Source: JANQIO01 sp965229625 (lineage in GTDB: Bacteria > Pseudomonadota > Gammaproteobacteria > Pseudomonadales > Halieaceae). From it: 64,000 nt of DNA. The position numbers were made by a program, and so were the translations under genes. Positions within the stretch are counted from its first letter, which is position 1; each line of letters opens with the position of its first letter. Positions 8,722-19,100 of the stretch are shown piece after piece. The notes under the pieces were generated by a model. The model made no database searches. It was given only the letters and a program-made list of their open reading frames with translations, and was not told where the DNA came from. Location of the stretch: NCBI GenBank assembly GCA_965229625.1, contig CBDDJJ010000002.1:992001-1056000 (forward strand), written 5' to 3'.

Positions 8722-9522
8722 TTAGTCTCCTGCACTGCCACGATCCACCAGGGCGAGCACCATGGCCAGCGCATCCGCGGTCTCTCGCACGTCGTGGGTG
8801 CGTATTATGCGGGCGCCACGCTCCGCGGCCAACACCGCCAGCGCGAGGCTGGCCGGCAGGCGCTCATCTACTTCGCGGCCAATCAGTTTGCCGATCAGGG
8901 ACTTGCGCGACAGACCGACCAGCACACCATGCCCCGTGGCCGCCAGCGCCGGTAGCCCATTGAGCAAAGCCAGGTTGTGGGCGACGGTTTTGCCAAAGCC
9001 GAAACCCGGATCCAGCAGGACCCGCTCACGGGGAATCCCGGCCGCCACACAGACCTCGACCCGGTCCAGCAGCCAGTGCTTTACCTCGTCCACCACGGCG
9101 TCGTAGCGGGGGTCATCCTGCATGGTCTGTGGCGTGCCCCGCATGTGCATCAGGCAGACAGGCAGTCCGAGCTGAGCCGCAGTTTGCAGGGCGCCTTCGC
9201 GGGTGAGGGCGCGTACATCGTTGATAAAGCCGGCGCCGCGCGCTGCGGATTCCCGCATCACGGAGGGTGTGCTGGTATCTATTGAAAGCGTGACCGGCAA
9301 GTCGGCGAGTGCTTCGACACAGGGAATAACCCGATCGAGCTCTTCCTGTTCACTCACTGGTGAAGCACCGGGACGAGTGGATTCGCCGCCCAGGTCGAGG
9401 TAGGCGGCCCCGTCGGCCACCATCTGATCGGCACGGCGGCGCACGGCATCGAGGTCCGGACCCTGTCGGTAGAGTTTGCCGCCGTCTGAAAATGAATCGG
9501 GGGTGATGTTCATCACCCCCAT
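8722..9522 (-). CDS. folP: Dihydropteroate synthase
   Basis: Joins p-aminobenzoate to the pterin pyrophosphate in folate synthesis. Family motifs are present: NITPDSFSDGG, YLDLGGESTRPGA, DPGFGFGK, LVGLSRKS and RTHDV. From the ATG at 9522 the protein is 266 residues and begins MGVMNITPDSF, which corresponds to about residue 18 of the E. coli enzyme. The frame stays open upstream into the end of ftsH (reading LKHTAIQVMGV), but with no ATG, GTG or TTG, only a CTG. Either the N-terminus is shorter than usual or a rare start is used. Confidence 0.95.
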   Translation of the reverse strand: MGVMNITPDSFSDGGKLYRQGPDLDAVRRRADQMVADGAAYLDLGGESTRPGASPVSEQEELDRVIPCVEALADLPVTLSIDTSTPSVMRESAARGAGFINDVRALTREGALQTAAQLGLPVCLMHMRGTPQTMQDDPRYDAVVDEVKHWLLDRVEVCVAAGIPRERVLLDPGFGFGKTVAHNLALLNGLPALAATGHGVLVGLSRKSLIGKLIGREVDERLPASLALAVLAAERGARIIRTHDVRETADALAMVLALVDRGSAGD

Positions 9523-9593
9523 GACCTGGATAGCAGTGTGTTTCAGTGCGTTATCCGGTGTTGCCGTGCCATCCGGTTGGAACCCGGCTGGCC

Positions 9594-11531
9594 TTAGTGC
9601 CCCTCGGCAGGCCCACCGATCGGGCTGTCGCGCCCTTCGCTGCGCTCGCCCTCGGCAGCGCCGTCTTCAGCTTCAACACCGCTGCCGCCGGCACCGTCAT
9701 TGCCCCAGTCCGGCGGGTCGGGCATGCGCCCTTCCATGATCGCGTCGATCTGGTGGGTATCAATGGTTTCGTACATCATCAGTGCTTCGGCCATCATGTC
9801 GAGCTTGTCGCGATTCTCGGCGAGAATTTTCTCCGCCGTGGCATAACACTCGTCGATGATACTCCGAACTTCTTCGTCGATCTGGCGGGCAGTCTCGCCG
9901 GATACCGCATGGTTTGGCTGCGCCGCGGAGCGGCCCAGGAAGACTTCTTCACCGCCCTCATCGTATTTCAGCGGACCCAGCTTCTCGGACAGGCCCCACT
10001 TGGTCACCATGTTGCGGGCGATGTCGGTGGCACGCTCAATGTCGTTCGAGGCGCCTGTGGTGACACCGTCCTTGCCAAGGGTCATTTCTTCGGCGATACG
10101 GCCGCCGAAGAGGCTGCAGATCTGGCTGATAATATGACGACGGCTATGGCTGTAACGGTCTTCTTCCGGGAGGAACATGGTTACACCAAGCGCGCGGCCA
10201 CGAGGAATAATGCTTACCTTGTAGACCGGGTCGTGCTCCGGCATCAGGCGGCCAACAATGGCGTGCCCGGCCTCGTGATACGCCGTGTTCTGCTTCTCCT
10301 TTTCCGACATGACCATGGATTTGCGCTCGGCGCCCATCATGATCTTGTCCTTGGCGAGTTCAAACTGCTCCATACCCACCAGCCGGCGACTCGCGCGGGC
10401 GGCAAACAACGCTGCCTCGTTCACCAGGTTGGCAAGGTCGGCACCGGAAAAACCGGGGGTGCCGCGTGCAATCAGGGCAGCCTTCACGTCATCGGCCAAT
10501 GGCACCTTGCGCATGTGCACCTTGAGAATCTGTTCACGGCCACGGATATCCGGCAAGCCCACTACCACCTGGCGGTCAAACCGCCCAGGTCGCAGCAGGG
10601 CCGGATCCAGTACATCCGGGCGGTTGGTGGCGGCGATGACAATGACGCCGTCATTGACTTCAAAGCCGTCCATTTCAACCAGAAGCTGGTTCAGGGTCTG
10701 CTCGCGCTCATCGTGACCGCCACCCAGGCCCGCGCCACGGTGGCGGCCCACGGCATCGATCTCGTCGATAAAGATGATGCAGGGCGCCTGCTTCTTGGCC
10801 TGGTCGAACATGTCGCGCACGCGGGAGGCACCGACGCCGACAAACATCTCGACGAAGTCGGAACCTGAAATAGAGAAGAACGGCACCTTGGCTTCACCGG
10901 CAATGGCCTTGGCCAGCAGCGTTTTACCGGTACCGGGCTGACCGACCATCAACACGCCGCGCGGGATGCGGCCACCGAGGCGCTGGAACTTGCCGGGATC
11001 GCGCAGGAACTCCACCAGTTCCTGCACATCTTCCTTGGCTTCATCCACGCCCGCCACATCAGCGAAGGTGGTGTGAATCTGGTCTTCGCCGAGCAACCGC
11101 GCCTTGGACTTGCCAAAGCTCATGGGGCCGCCGCGCCCACCGGCGCCGCCCTGCATCTGGCGCATGAAGAACATGAAAACCGCGATGATGATAAGGATCG
11201 GGAAGCAGGCCACCAGTAGCTGGGTCCACAGGCTCTGCTGTTCGGGCTTGCGGCCCTCGATCTCGACACTGTGTGCCAACAGGTCATCGATCAGCTTGGG
11301 ATCTTCCAGCATGGGACGGATGGTCTCAAAGCGCGTGTTGTTGTAGCGCTCGCCGGTGATGGTCAGGCCATCAATGACTACCTTCTGGACCTGGTCGCGC
11401 TGCACTTCTTCGATGAACTCGGAGTAGCCCAGCTGCTCCGTCGGCTGCTGCATGTTGAAGTTCTGGAAGACCGACAACAGCACTGCTGCGATTACCAGCC
11501 AAAGGAGTAAATTCTTTGCCATATCGTTCAA
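9594..11531 (-). CDS. ftsH: ATP-dependent zinc metalloprotease FtsH
   Basis: Membrane-bound AAA+ protease that degrades misfolded membrane proteins and regulatory targets. Counted from the TTG at 11531 it has membrane helices near 8-24 and 104-123, Walker A GQPGTGKT (197-204; E. coli has GPPGTGKT), Walker B CIIFIDEIDA, the second region of homology ATNRPDVLDPALLRPGRFD, and the zinc motif HEAGH (419-423). A GGAGAGG lies nine bases before the TTG, giving MNDMAKN; the ATG three codons later (11522) gives the classical MAKN start. The acidic Gly/Glu tail is usual. It follows rlmE by about 106 bases. Confidence 0.98.
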   Translation of the reverse strand: MNDMAKNLLLWLVIAAVLLSVFQNFNMQQPTEQLGYSEFIEEVQRDQVQKVVIDGLTITGERYNNTRFETIRPMLEDPKLIDDLLAHSVEIEGRKPEQQSLWTQLLVACFPILIIIAVFMFFMRQMQGGAGGRGGPMSFGKSKARLLGEDQIHTTFADVAGVDEAKEDVQELVEFLRDPGKFQRLGGRIPRGVLMVGQPGTGKTLLAKAIAGEAKVPFFSISGSDFVEMFVGVGASRVRDMFDQAKKQAPCIIFIDEIDAVGRHRGAGLGGGHDEREQTLNQLLVEMDGFEVNDGVIVIAATNRPDVLDPALLRPGRFDRQVVVGLPDIRGREQILKVHMRKVPLADDVKAALIARGTPGFSGADLANLVNEAALFAARASRRLVGMEQFELAKDKIMMGAERKSMVMSEKEKQNTAYHEAGHAIVGRLMPEHDPVYKVSIIPRGRALGVTMFLPEEDRYSHSRRHIISQICSLFGGRIAEEMTLGKDGVTTGASNDIERATDIARNMVTKWGLSEKLGPLKYDEGGEEVFLGRSAAQPNHAVSGETARQIDEEVRSIIDECYATAEKILAENRDKLDMMAEALMMYETIDTHQIDAIMEGRMPDPPDWGNDGAGGSGVEAEDGAAEGERSEGRDSPIGGPAEGH

Positions 11532-11637
11532 GGCCTATTACCTCTCCAATCCCACGCGGGACGAACCTTCAATGTTACTAGAGTTGAAGGGGCATCACCA
11601 TCGACAAAAACCCCTTACATATCAATGCGTTAATCTA

Positions 11638-12264
11638 CTACTCGCCTTTGAATCCGGTTCCCAGCAGGTAGACCTCCCGGGAGCGGGGTCGTGACGCCGC
11701 CGGCTTGCGGGTCAGCACCCGATCGAAGCTGCTGCGCGCATCCCGCACCAGCTCATCGAAGCCTTCGCCCTGGAACACCTTGCTGAGAAAGCCCCCGCCG
11801 GGTTTGAGTACCTGGCGAGCGAGGTCCAGTGCCAGCTCCACCAGGTACATGGACCGCGGCTGGTCCACTGCGTTCATTCCACTCATATTGGGGGCCATAT
11901 CGGAAATTACAAGGTCCGCACCGTCACCACCAACGGCCTCGAGTATTTCTTCCAGCACCGCTTCGTCGGTGAAATCGCCCTGGATGAAGCCCACGTCGGC
12001 GAGCGCATCCATGGGCAGGATATCCGAGGCAATGACCCTGCCCCGGGGACCCACGATACCCGCGGCCACCTGCGACCAGCCGCCCGGGGCCGAGCCAAGG
12101 TCTACCACCGTATCTCCAGGCCGGATGAGCCTGTCGCGCTCCTGGATCTCCAGCAGCTTGTAGCAGGCTCGGGAACGGTAGCCTTCCTTCTGTGCCTGCT
12201 GCACATAGGGGTCGTTGCGGTGCTCCTTGAGCCAGGCCCGGCTGGAGGACTTCTTCTTGGGCAT
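11638..12264 (-). CDS. rlmE: 23S rRNA 2'-O-ribose methyltransferase RlmE
   Basis: Methylates U2552 of 23S rRNA with S-adenosylmethionine. The 208-residue protein carries the K-D-K-E tetrad at Lys36, Asp122, Lys162 and Glu197. The SAM-binding loop VVDLGSAPGGWSQ is near residue 53. It is the usual neighbour of ftsH and is divergent from yhbY, with about 120 bases between their starts. Confidence 0.97.
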   Translation of the reverse strand: MPKKKSSSRAWLKEHRNDPYVQQAQKEGYRSRACYKLLEIQERDRLIRPGDTVVDLGSAPGGWSQVAAGIVGPRGRVIASDILPMDALADVGFIQGDFTDEAVLEEILEAVGGDGADLVISDMAPNMSGMNAVDQPRSMYLVELALDLARQVLKPGGGFLSKVFQGEGFDELVRDARSSFDRVLTRKPAASRPRSREVYLLGTGFKGE

Positions 12265-12384
12265 GATGGGATGAAACGTCGCGGTGTAGAAGTGGATGAA
12301 TTCGGGCCTGCCAAGCGGGCCAGGTTGACGTAGAATACCGCGCCCCGCCAGACGTGGAAATGACAGCCTCTAAACGACAAGCCT

Positions 12385-12684
12385 ATGAACAGACGAGATG
12401 AAAAACAGCTGCGCGCCATCGGCCACAAATTGAAGCCGGTGGTGATGGTGGCCGGCAAGGGCCTGACAGACGGGGTGATGACAGAAATCGAGCGGGCACT
12501 GGCCGATCACGAACTGATCAAGGTAAAAGTGGCTGTCGGCGGCAAGGCTGACAGGGAGCAGGTTGCCGAGGACATCTGCACCCGTACCGGGGCGCAACTG
12601 GTGCAATCTACGGGTGGCATGTTGCTGCTACTGCGGCGTTCGCCCCAGCCCGATCCGCGCCTTTCCAACCTGCTGCGCTTCTGA
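12385..12684 (+). CDS. yhbY: Ribosome-assembly RNA-binding protein YhbY (CRM domain)
   Basis: 99 residues forming a single CRM domain, an IF3-C-like RNA-binding fold associated with 50S precursors. The GxxG loop appears in VMVAGKGLTDGV (about residues 21-32), and the C-terminal STGGMLLLLRR strand is typical. The gene is divergent from rlmE-ftsH as in enterobacteria. A small unknown gene follows eight bases later and probably shares the transcript. Confidence 0.93.
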   Translation: MNRRDEKQLRAIGHKLKPVVMVAGKGLTDGVMTEIERALADHELIKVKVAVGGKADREQVAEDICTRTGAQLVQSTGGMLLLLRRSPQPDPRLSNLLRF

Positions 12685-12692
12685 GTGCCCGC

Positions 12693-13037
12693 ATGGCGAA
12701 CGTTATAGAGTTCCCCTCTCAGCGCGCCAAGGGATTGGCGTTCCTGGACCAACAGATTCGCGAATTACTCAGCGCCCGGGGTGCCGATGAGGAACTGATC
12801 GATTTCGCCGCCAGCACGGTGAAGCAGGTCTATGAGCGCTCGGTGGCGGCGGAAGACTACAGTTTCCAGGTCAGCCTGCCGGAGGGCATCTCGGGGGCTG
12901 ACGCCGACGCCCTGCGCCTGTCGATCTTCGAGGGTGTCGAGAAAATCCGCAATGAGAACCACGCCGTCGTGGTGCGCCTGATTGCCGAGCTGGTCCTCGC
13001 CGAGGTGCGCTACTTCCAGGCCAACCGCGAGAGCTGA
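12693..13037 (+). CDS. Conserved-looking small protein of unknown function
   Basis: 114 residues starting MANVIEFPSQRAKG. No signal peptide or membrane segment is seen. The sequence is mostly helical and acidic, with two helical blocks (FLDQQIRELLSARG and FEGVEKIRNENHAVVVRLIAELVLAEVRYF). No family was recognised. It is eight bases after yhbY and about 70 before the sugar kinase, so it could ride on either transcript. Confidence 0.75.
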   Translation: MANVIEFPSQRAKGLAFLDQQIRELLSARGADEELIDFAASTVKQVYERSVAAEDYSFQVSLPEGISGADADALRLSIFEGVEKIRNENHAVVVRLIAELVLAEVRYFQANRES

Positions 13038-13109
13038 GAAAGCTGACGCCGGGCGCCTGTCATCGGCCATGCGTTACAATGCGCCGCGTCTCAACCCGGA
13101 GAACCGTCC

Positions 13110-14027
13110 ATGCCGCAGCCAGGGGTATTGGCCATCGGCGAGTGCATGCTGGAACTGTCGCCTGCCGGCAGCGAAGGCCAGCTGCAGTTGGGTTATGGCG
13201 GTGACACACTCAATACCAGCGTTTACCTTGCGCGCCTTGGCATCGGCGTCACCTACCTGACAGCACTGGGCGACGATCAGTATAGCGACCGCATGGTCGC
13301 TGGCTGGCAGGCCGAGGGGATCGACACCGGGCTGGTGCAGCGGCGGGATGGCAGGCAGCCAGGCCTGTACCTCGTTGATACCGATGAACGGGGCGAGCGC
13401 AGCTTTTATTACTGGCGGCAGGAAGCCCCGGTCCGTCAGTTGTTCGATGACGATCACGCCGCGGAACAGGTGCTGGAGCGCGTCATCGATTTCGGCCTGG
13501 TGTACCTGTCTGGCATTACCCTGTCCCTGTTCGACGCAAGCGGGCGCGAGCGACTCCAGGAGCTGCTGACCGCCCTGCAGCGCCAAGGTGTCGAGATCGC
13601 CTTTGACAGCAACTACCGCCCGGCCGGCTGGCGGGGTGTGGACGAAGCGCGCGCCGCCATGGGCCCTGTCGCGGGCATGGCCGACATTTTGCTGCCGACA
13701 TTTGAAGACGAACAGGCGCTGCACGAGGATCGCGATCCCGCTGCCTGCCTTGAGCGCCTGGCAGAAGCCGGCGCGCAGGAAGTGGTTCTAAAGCGCGGTG
13801 CCGTCGGTTGTACACTGCTGCACAACGCCCGCACCGAAGAGATCGATGCCATGCCAGTTCGCAGGGTGGTGGATACCACTGCGGCCGGCGATGCTTTCAA
13901 TGCCGCGTACCTGGCCGCACGCCTGGCGGGCGAATCACCGCGGGCCGCCGCTCTCCAGGGACGCCGGCTGGCGGCCGCTGTCATCGGCCAACCCGGCGCG
14001 ATTATCCCACCGGATGCCATGCCGTGA
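13110..14027 (+). CDS. kdgK: PfkB-family sugar kinase, probably 2-keto-3-deoxygluconate kinase
   Basis: A 305-residue ribokinase/PfkB protein. The N-terminal motif is LQLGYGGDTLNTSVYLARLG, and the C-terminal signature DTTAAGDAFNAAYLAARLAG contains the catalytic Asp and anion hole. KdgK identity is inferred from overall resemblance (IGECMLELS at the start, YYWRQEAPVR) and from the next gene, an oxidoreductase of the mannitol dehydrogenase family that overlaps it. Together these fit hexuronate or sugar-acid catabolism. The substrate cannot be fixed from sequence alone. Confidence 0.75.
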   Translation: MPQPGVLAIGECMLELSPAGSEGQLQLGYGGDTLNTSVYLARLGIGVTYLTALGDDQYSDRMVAGWQAEGIDTGLVQRRDGRQPGLYLVDTDERGERSFYYWRQEAPVRQLFDDDHAAEQVLERVIDFGLVYLSGITLSLFDASGRERLQELLTALQRQGVEIAFDSNYRPAGWRGVDEARAAMGPVAGMADILLPTFEDEQALHEDRDPAACLERLAEAGAQEVVLKRGAVGCTLLHNARTEEIDAMPVRRVVDTTAAGDAFNAAYLAARLAGESPRAAALQGRRLAAAVIGQPGAIIPPDAMP

Positions 14028-15448
14028 CCGGGCAGCGGCTCTCACCGGACGTTCTCGATGACCTGGGCAACGAGGTCCTGCGGCCTGCTTACGATCGAAG
14101 CCGCGTTACCCCCGGCATCCTGCATCTTGGGCTGGGCGCGTTTCACCGCGCCCACCAGGCCGTCTACACTGACGCGGTGCTTAAGAAGGCCGACGACTGG
14201 GGAATCATCGGCGTGTCACTGCGCAGCGAGCGCGTGGCCGAGCAGCTCAATCCGCAGCAGGGCCTGTTTTCACTGTTGAGCGAAGACGGGCTCCACCGGG
14301 ACTTGCGGGTCATTGGCTCGATACTGCGAGTACTGGTCGCTCCCCAGCAGCCGGATTCTGTGAACGCCGCTTTTCGCGATCCCGCTATCCGGGTTGTCAC
14401 GCTCACCGTCACGGAAGCGGGCTATTGCCTGGCCAGAGCCAGGCAGTCGCTGGATACCAGCCTTCCAGGCGTCCAGGCAGATCTGGCGCAACCTGAACAG
14501 GCCCGCACCGTGATTGGCCTGCTGGCAAGGGGGCTCAAGCAGCGACTAGACGCCGGCGGCGCACCGCTTACTGTCATCAGTTGCGACAACCTGGCCAACA
14601 ACAGCCGCAAGCTACATGCAGCGCTGGTCGATTACCTGGCGCAGGCCTGGCCGGAGGTGTTGCCTTGGCTGGCAGAAAGGGTCCGCTTCCCCTGTTCCAT
14701 GGTTGACCGCATCGTGCCGGCGCAGAGCGAGGCTGCCCTTGCCAGGCAGGCGCAGTTACTCGGCCTGCGCGATGAGGCCGCCATCGCTACCGAGCCCTTC
14801 AGCCAGTGGATTATCGAGCGGGACTTCGCCACACCGATACCGGACTGGGAATTCGGCGGTGCCCTATTGGTCGACGACATCACCCCCTATGAAGCCATCA
14901 AACTACGCCTGCTAAACGCCTCGCACTCGGCGATTGCCATCCTCGGCCAGTTGGCCGGCAGGGAAACGGTGGCCGACGTCATGGCAGACAAAGCACTGCG
15001 CGGCTTTATAGAGACGATGATGAACCAGGAGCTGATGCCGGCACTCTCAACGCCCAGGGGTTTCGACCTGCCGGGCTACCGCGACCAGCTACTCCTGCGC
15101 TTTGGAAACCCAAGGCTGCAACACCGCTGCGCTCAGATTGCCATGGACTGCACCGAGAAACTCCGGCAACGCTGGCTACCGACGCTTGGCACGCAACAGG
15201 GCGACAGCCTGTTACTGCGCGCCCTCGCCGTCTGGTGTTACCTGGTGATGGATACCGACATAGAGATCAACGACCCGCGCCAGGACACCCTGCTGGCCAT
15301 CCGCGCCAGCGACGCAGGCGACGGCGAGCGCATCACCGGGCTAATGGACAGCCTTGGCATGGATGCTGTCACCAAGCAACGCTGTATACCCCTGCTTGAA
15401 GCTCACTACGCAGACCTGAGTACTGGATCCCCGCCTGCGCGGGGATGA
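14024..15448 (+). CDS. Mannitol dehydrogenase-family oxidoreductase (fructuronate reductase or mannitol 2-dehydrogenase)
   Basis: 474 residues from a GTG at 14024 whose bases overlap the stop of the upstream kinase (GTGA). The N-terminal NAD-binding part has HLGLGAFHRAHQAVYTDAV. The catalytic region has SCDNLANNSRK and the conserved Lys/Asn/His stretch KLRLLNASHSAIA. Family members are about 490 residues. With the KdgK-like kinase, a UxuB role (fructuronate to mannonate) is plausible, but mannitol 2-dehydrogenase cannot be excluded. The last codons (STGSPPARG) and the stop are supplied by a REP-type palindrome. Confidence 0.82.
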   Translation: MTGQRLSPDVLDDLGNEVLRPAYDRSRVTPGILHLGLGAFHRAHQAVYTDAVLKKADDWGIIGVSLRSERVAEQLNPQQGLFSLLSEDGLHRDLRVIGSILRVLVAPQQPDSVNAAFRDPAIRVVTLTVTEAGYCLARARQSLDTSLPGVQADLAQPEQARTVIGLLARGLKQRLDAGGAPLTVISCDNLANNSRKLHAALVDYLAQAWPEVLPWLAERVRFPCSMVDRIVPAQSEAALARQAQLLGLRDEAAIATEPFSQWIIERDFATPIPDWEFGGALLVDDITPYEAIKLRLLNASHSAIAILGQLAGRETVADVMADKALRGFIETMMNQELMPALSTPRGFDLPGYRDQLLLRFGNPRLQHRCAQIAMDCTEKLRQRWLPTLGTQQGDSLLLRALAVWCYLVMDTDIEINDPRQDTLLAIRASDAGDGERITGLMDSLGMDAVTKQRCIPLLEAHYADLSTGSPPARG

Positions 15449-15449
15449 C
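15424..15449. repeat. REP-type palindrome at the 3' end of the mannitol dehydrogenase-family gene
   Basis: TGG, then ATCCCCGC (15427-15434), loop CTGC and GCGGGGAT (15439-15446), then GAC. It has the same layout as the doublet at 30618-30684. The stop codon of the upstream gene lies within the right-hand flank. Confidence 0.75.
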
Positions 15450-15601
15450 GGCAGCGGCGAGTAAGGGCGTTCAGAAGGTGAGCCCTGGCCCGGCGCCTTG
15501 GAATGACAGGAGAGGCCCCGGCACTGCCTGCTCAGCAAGATGCGTCAGGGTGATGTAGCGCCTCGGGGTCAACTTAGAGATGCTGAGCCCGAGCGGTCTC
15601 A

Positions 15602-16078
15602 TTAAATGTGAAAGACTTCCGCAATTTCGTACTCGATCTCACCGCCGGGTGCTCTCACGACGACTACTTCGCCCTCTTCCTTGCCGATCAGCGCACGGGC
15701 GATGGGTGAGGTCACGGAAATCTTGTTGTTCTTGATGTCGGCCTCGTCCTCGCCGACGATCTGGTAGCGCACTTCTTCGTCGTTCTCGATATTGATGAGA
15801 TCGACCGTCACGCCGAAGATGACCTTGCCGGTCTTGGCCAGTTTGGTGACGTCGATGACCTGGGCCTCAGCCAGCTTGCCCTCGATTTCCATGATGCGGC
15901 CTTCCACGAAGCTCTGCTGCTCGCGGGCGGCGTGGTATTCGGCGTTTTCCTTGAGGTCACCATGCTCTCGCGCCTCGGCAATTGCCTGGCTGATGCGCGG
16001 GCGATCTTCCTTCTTGAGCTTCTCCAGCTCGGCGCGCAGGGAGGCCTCCCCCGCCACTGTCATTGGCACACTGTTCAT
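15602..16078 (-). CDS. greA: Transcription elongation factor GreA
   Basis: Rescues backtracked RNA polymerase by stimulating transcript cleavage. From the ATG at 16078 (MNSVPMTVAGEASLRAELE) the protein is 158 residues, the same length as E. coli GreA. It has the coiled-coil motif AREHGDLKENAEYHAAREQQ and the C-terminal domain SPIARALIGKEEGEVV. An upstream in-frame extension to 16207 is ignored, because GAGG stands six bases before 16078 and the E. coli N-terminus matches there. It follows carB by 53 bases. Confidence 0.97.
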   Translation of the reverse strand: MNSVPMTVAGEASLRAELEKLKKEDRPRISQAIAEAREHGDLKENAEYHAAREQQSFVEGRIMEIEGKLAEAQVIDVTKLAKTGKVIFGVTVDLINIENDEEVRYQIVGEDEADIKNNKISVTSPIARALIGKEEGEVVVVRAPGGEIEYEIAEVFHI

Positions 16079-16131
16079 AGCAAACCTCGATCGCTGCTGC
16101 CCGCGCAGACCCGCGGGCAGCCATCCGGAAC

Positions 16132-19100
16132 CTATCCGGCGAGGCTGGCGTGCAGGTCCTGCAGGCGTCTGACCTGACCGTCCGCGGAGTGCTTCATGGC
16201 CGCGCAAATCGCTTCGGCCGCGGCCAGTGTGGTCGTATAGAAGACGTTGTTGGCTTCCGCGCTAGAGCGAATCGACGCGGAATCGGCGATGGCTCGCCGG
16301 CCTTCCGTGGTATTGACGATCAGATCGATTTCACTGTTTTTAATCATATCAACAATGTGGGGGCGGCCCTCAAGCACTTTGTTGACGTGACGACAGGGGA
16401 TGCCTGCCGCTTCCAGGGCGTTGCGGGTGCCGCTGGTGGCGACGATTTCAAAACCCTCGCTAACCAGGTCGCGAGCCACGTTGAGCACGCCCGGCTTGTC
16501 GACATCGCGCACGCTGATGAACACAGTGCCCGACTCGGGAGCAATTTCGCCGGCACCGAGCTGGGCCCTGGCGAAGGCGTCTTCGAAGCGATCGCCGGTG
16601 CCCATGACTTCGCCGGTGGATTTCATCTCCGGGCCCAGGATCGGGTCGACACCGGGGAATTTGTTGAAGGGCATTACCGCTTCCTTCACGCTGTAGTAGG
16701 GCGGCACGACCTCGGTAGTGAAGCCCTGTTCCTGCAAGGTCTTGCCTGCCATACAACGCGCTGCCACTTTGGCGAGTGACACGCCGATACACTTGGAAAC
16801 AAAGGGCACGGTGCGGGAGGCGCGCGGGTTTACCTCGATCACATAGATCTCGCCGTCCTGCCAGGCCAACTGCACATTCATCAGGCCCTTCACGTTGAGC
16901 GCCCGCGCCATCTGCTTGACCTGATCGCGCATGGCATCCTGCACATCGCCATCGAGACTGTAGGGCGGTAGCGAACAGGCAGAGTCACCGGAGTGTACGC
17001 CGGCCTGCTCGATGTGCTGCATGATCGCACCGATCACCACGTCCTCGCCGTCGCTCACCGCATCGATATCCACCTCGATGGCGGCGTTGAGGAAGTGATC
17101 GAGCAGCACCGGGGAATCATCGGATGCCTGCACCGCCTCGTTGAGGTAGCGCACCAGCTCTTTCTCCTGGTAGACGATCTCCATGGCGCGACCGCCGAGT
17201 ACATAGGAGGGCCGCACCACCAGCGGGTACTCAAGGCTTTCGGCCGCGGCCAGCGCTTCCTCGGTGCTGCGCACGGTCATGTTCGGCGGCTGTTTGAGAC
17301 CGAGCTTTTCGATCATCTGCTGGAAGCGCTCGCGGTCCTCCGCCTCGTCGATGGCGTCGGGTGTGGTACCGATAATCGGCACACCCGCGGCCTCGAGATC
17401 GCGGGCCAGCTTGAGCGGCGTCTGGCCGCCAAACTGGACGATGACACCGGCGGGCTTTTCGACATCGACGATGGCCAGCACGTCTTCCAGGGTGACCGGC
17501 TCAAAGTAGAGTCGGTCGGAGGTGTCGTAGTCGGTGGAGACGGTTTCCGGGTTACAGTTGACCATGATGGTTTCATAGCCGTCTTCACGCATGGCGAGCG
17601 CGGCATGCACGCAGCAGTAGTCAAACTCGATGCCCTGGCCGATGCGGTTGGGGCCACCACCCAGCACCAGGATTTTCTCGCGGCCCGAGGGGTTGGACTC
17701 ACACTCCTCGTCATAGCTGGAGTACATGTAGGCCGTGGCCGAAGCAAACTCCGCGGCGCAGGTATCCACCCGCTTGAACACCGGCTTCACATCCAGCGCC
17801 TGGCGATGGGCCCGCACCTCGTGCTCGGTCACCGCCAGCAGAACCGCCAGCCGCTTGTCGGAAAAACCCTTGCGCTTCAGACGGTACATAGCGTCCGCAG
17901 CAATATCTTTGAGCGCCACGGTCTTCAACGCATTCTCGCTGTTGACGATGTCCTCGATCTGCACGAGGAACCAGGGGTCGATCCCGCAAAGGTCGAAGAT
18001 CTCGTCCATGCTCATGCCGTGGCGCATGGCGTCAGCCACATACCAGATACGCTCCGGCCCCGGTATGGTGAGCTGATGGACAAGCTCTTCCCGGGCGTCT
18101 TCACGATCCACATCAATCATGTGTTCGAAGCCCGCCGAGCCGACTTCCAGGCCGCGCAGGGCCTTCTGCACCGATTCCTGGAAGTTGCGGCCAATGGCCA
18201 TGACCTCTCCCACCGACTTCATCTGGGTGGTGAGGCGGGCATCGGCACCGTCGAACTTCTCGAAGGCAAAGCGCGGAATCTTGGTGACCACGTAGTCGAT
18301 GCTGGGCTCGAAAGAAGCCGGCGTGGCCCCGCCGGTAATGTCGTTCTGCAGTTCGTCCAGGGTGTAGCCCACCGCCAGTTTGGCCGCCACCTTGGCGATC
18401 GGGAAACCGGTGGCCTTGGAAGCCAGCGCCGAAGAGCGTGATACCCGCGGGTTCATCTCGATGACCACCATGCGGCCGGTCTTCGGGTCCTGGCCAAACT
18501 GCACATTGGAGCCGCCGGTCTCGACGCCGATCTCACGCAGCACCGCCAGCGAGGCGTCGCGCATGATCTGGTATTCCTTGTCAGTCAGGGTCTGGGCCGG
18601 AGCGACGGTAATGGAATCACCGGTGTGCACACCCATGGGGTCAAAGTTTTCGATGGCACAGACAATGATGCAGTTGTCATTCTTGTCCCGCACCACTTCC
18701 ATCTCGAACTCTTTCCAGCCGATCAGGGATTCGTCGATCAGCAGTTCGGTGGTGGGAGACAGGTCGAGACCGCGGGCGCAGATTTCCTCGAACTCCTCGC
18801 GGTTGTAGGCGATACCGCCACCTGAGCCGCCCATGGTGAAGGACGGACGAATGATGCAGGGGAAGCCAATCTGGTCCAGCACCTGCAACGCCTCTTCCAT
18901 ACTGTGGGCCAGTGCCGCGCGCGGGCACTCGAGGCCGATGCGCTTCATGCACTGGTCGAACAGCTCGCGGTCTTCGGCCTTGTCGATGGCGTCCTTGCTC
19001 GCGCCGATCATCTCCACGCCGTGCTGCTCGAGCACACCCTCGCGTGCCAGGTCCAGGGCGCAGTTGAGTGCGGTCTGGCCACCCATGGTGGGCAGCAGCG

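Noticed and set aside
12300..12350. TTGACG and TAGAAT upstream of yhbY as a promoter
   Set aside because: The two hexamers are adjacent instead of about 17 bases apart.
16993..18441. 482-codon plus-strand frame
   Set aside because: Lies wholly antisense to carB, whose frame is certain; a codon-bias shadow in GC-rich DNA.
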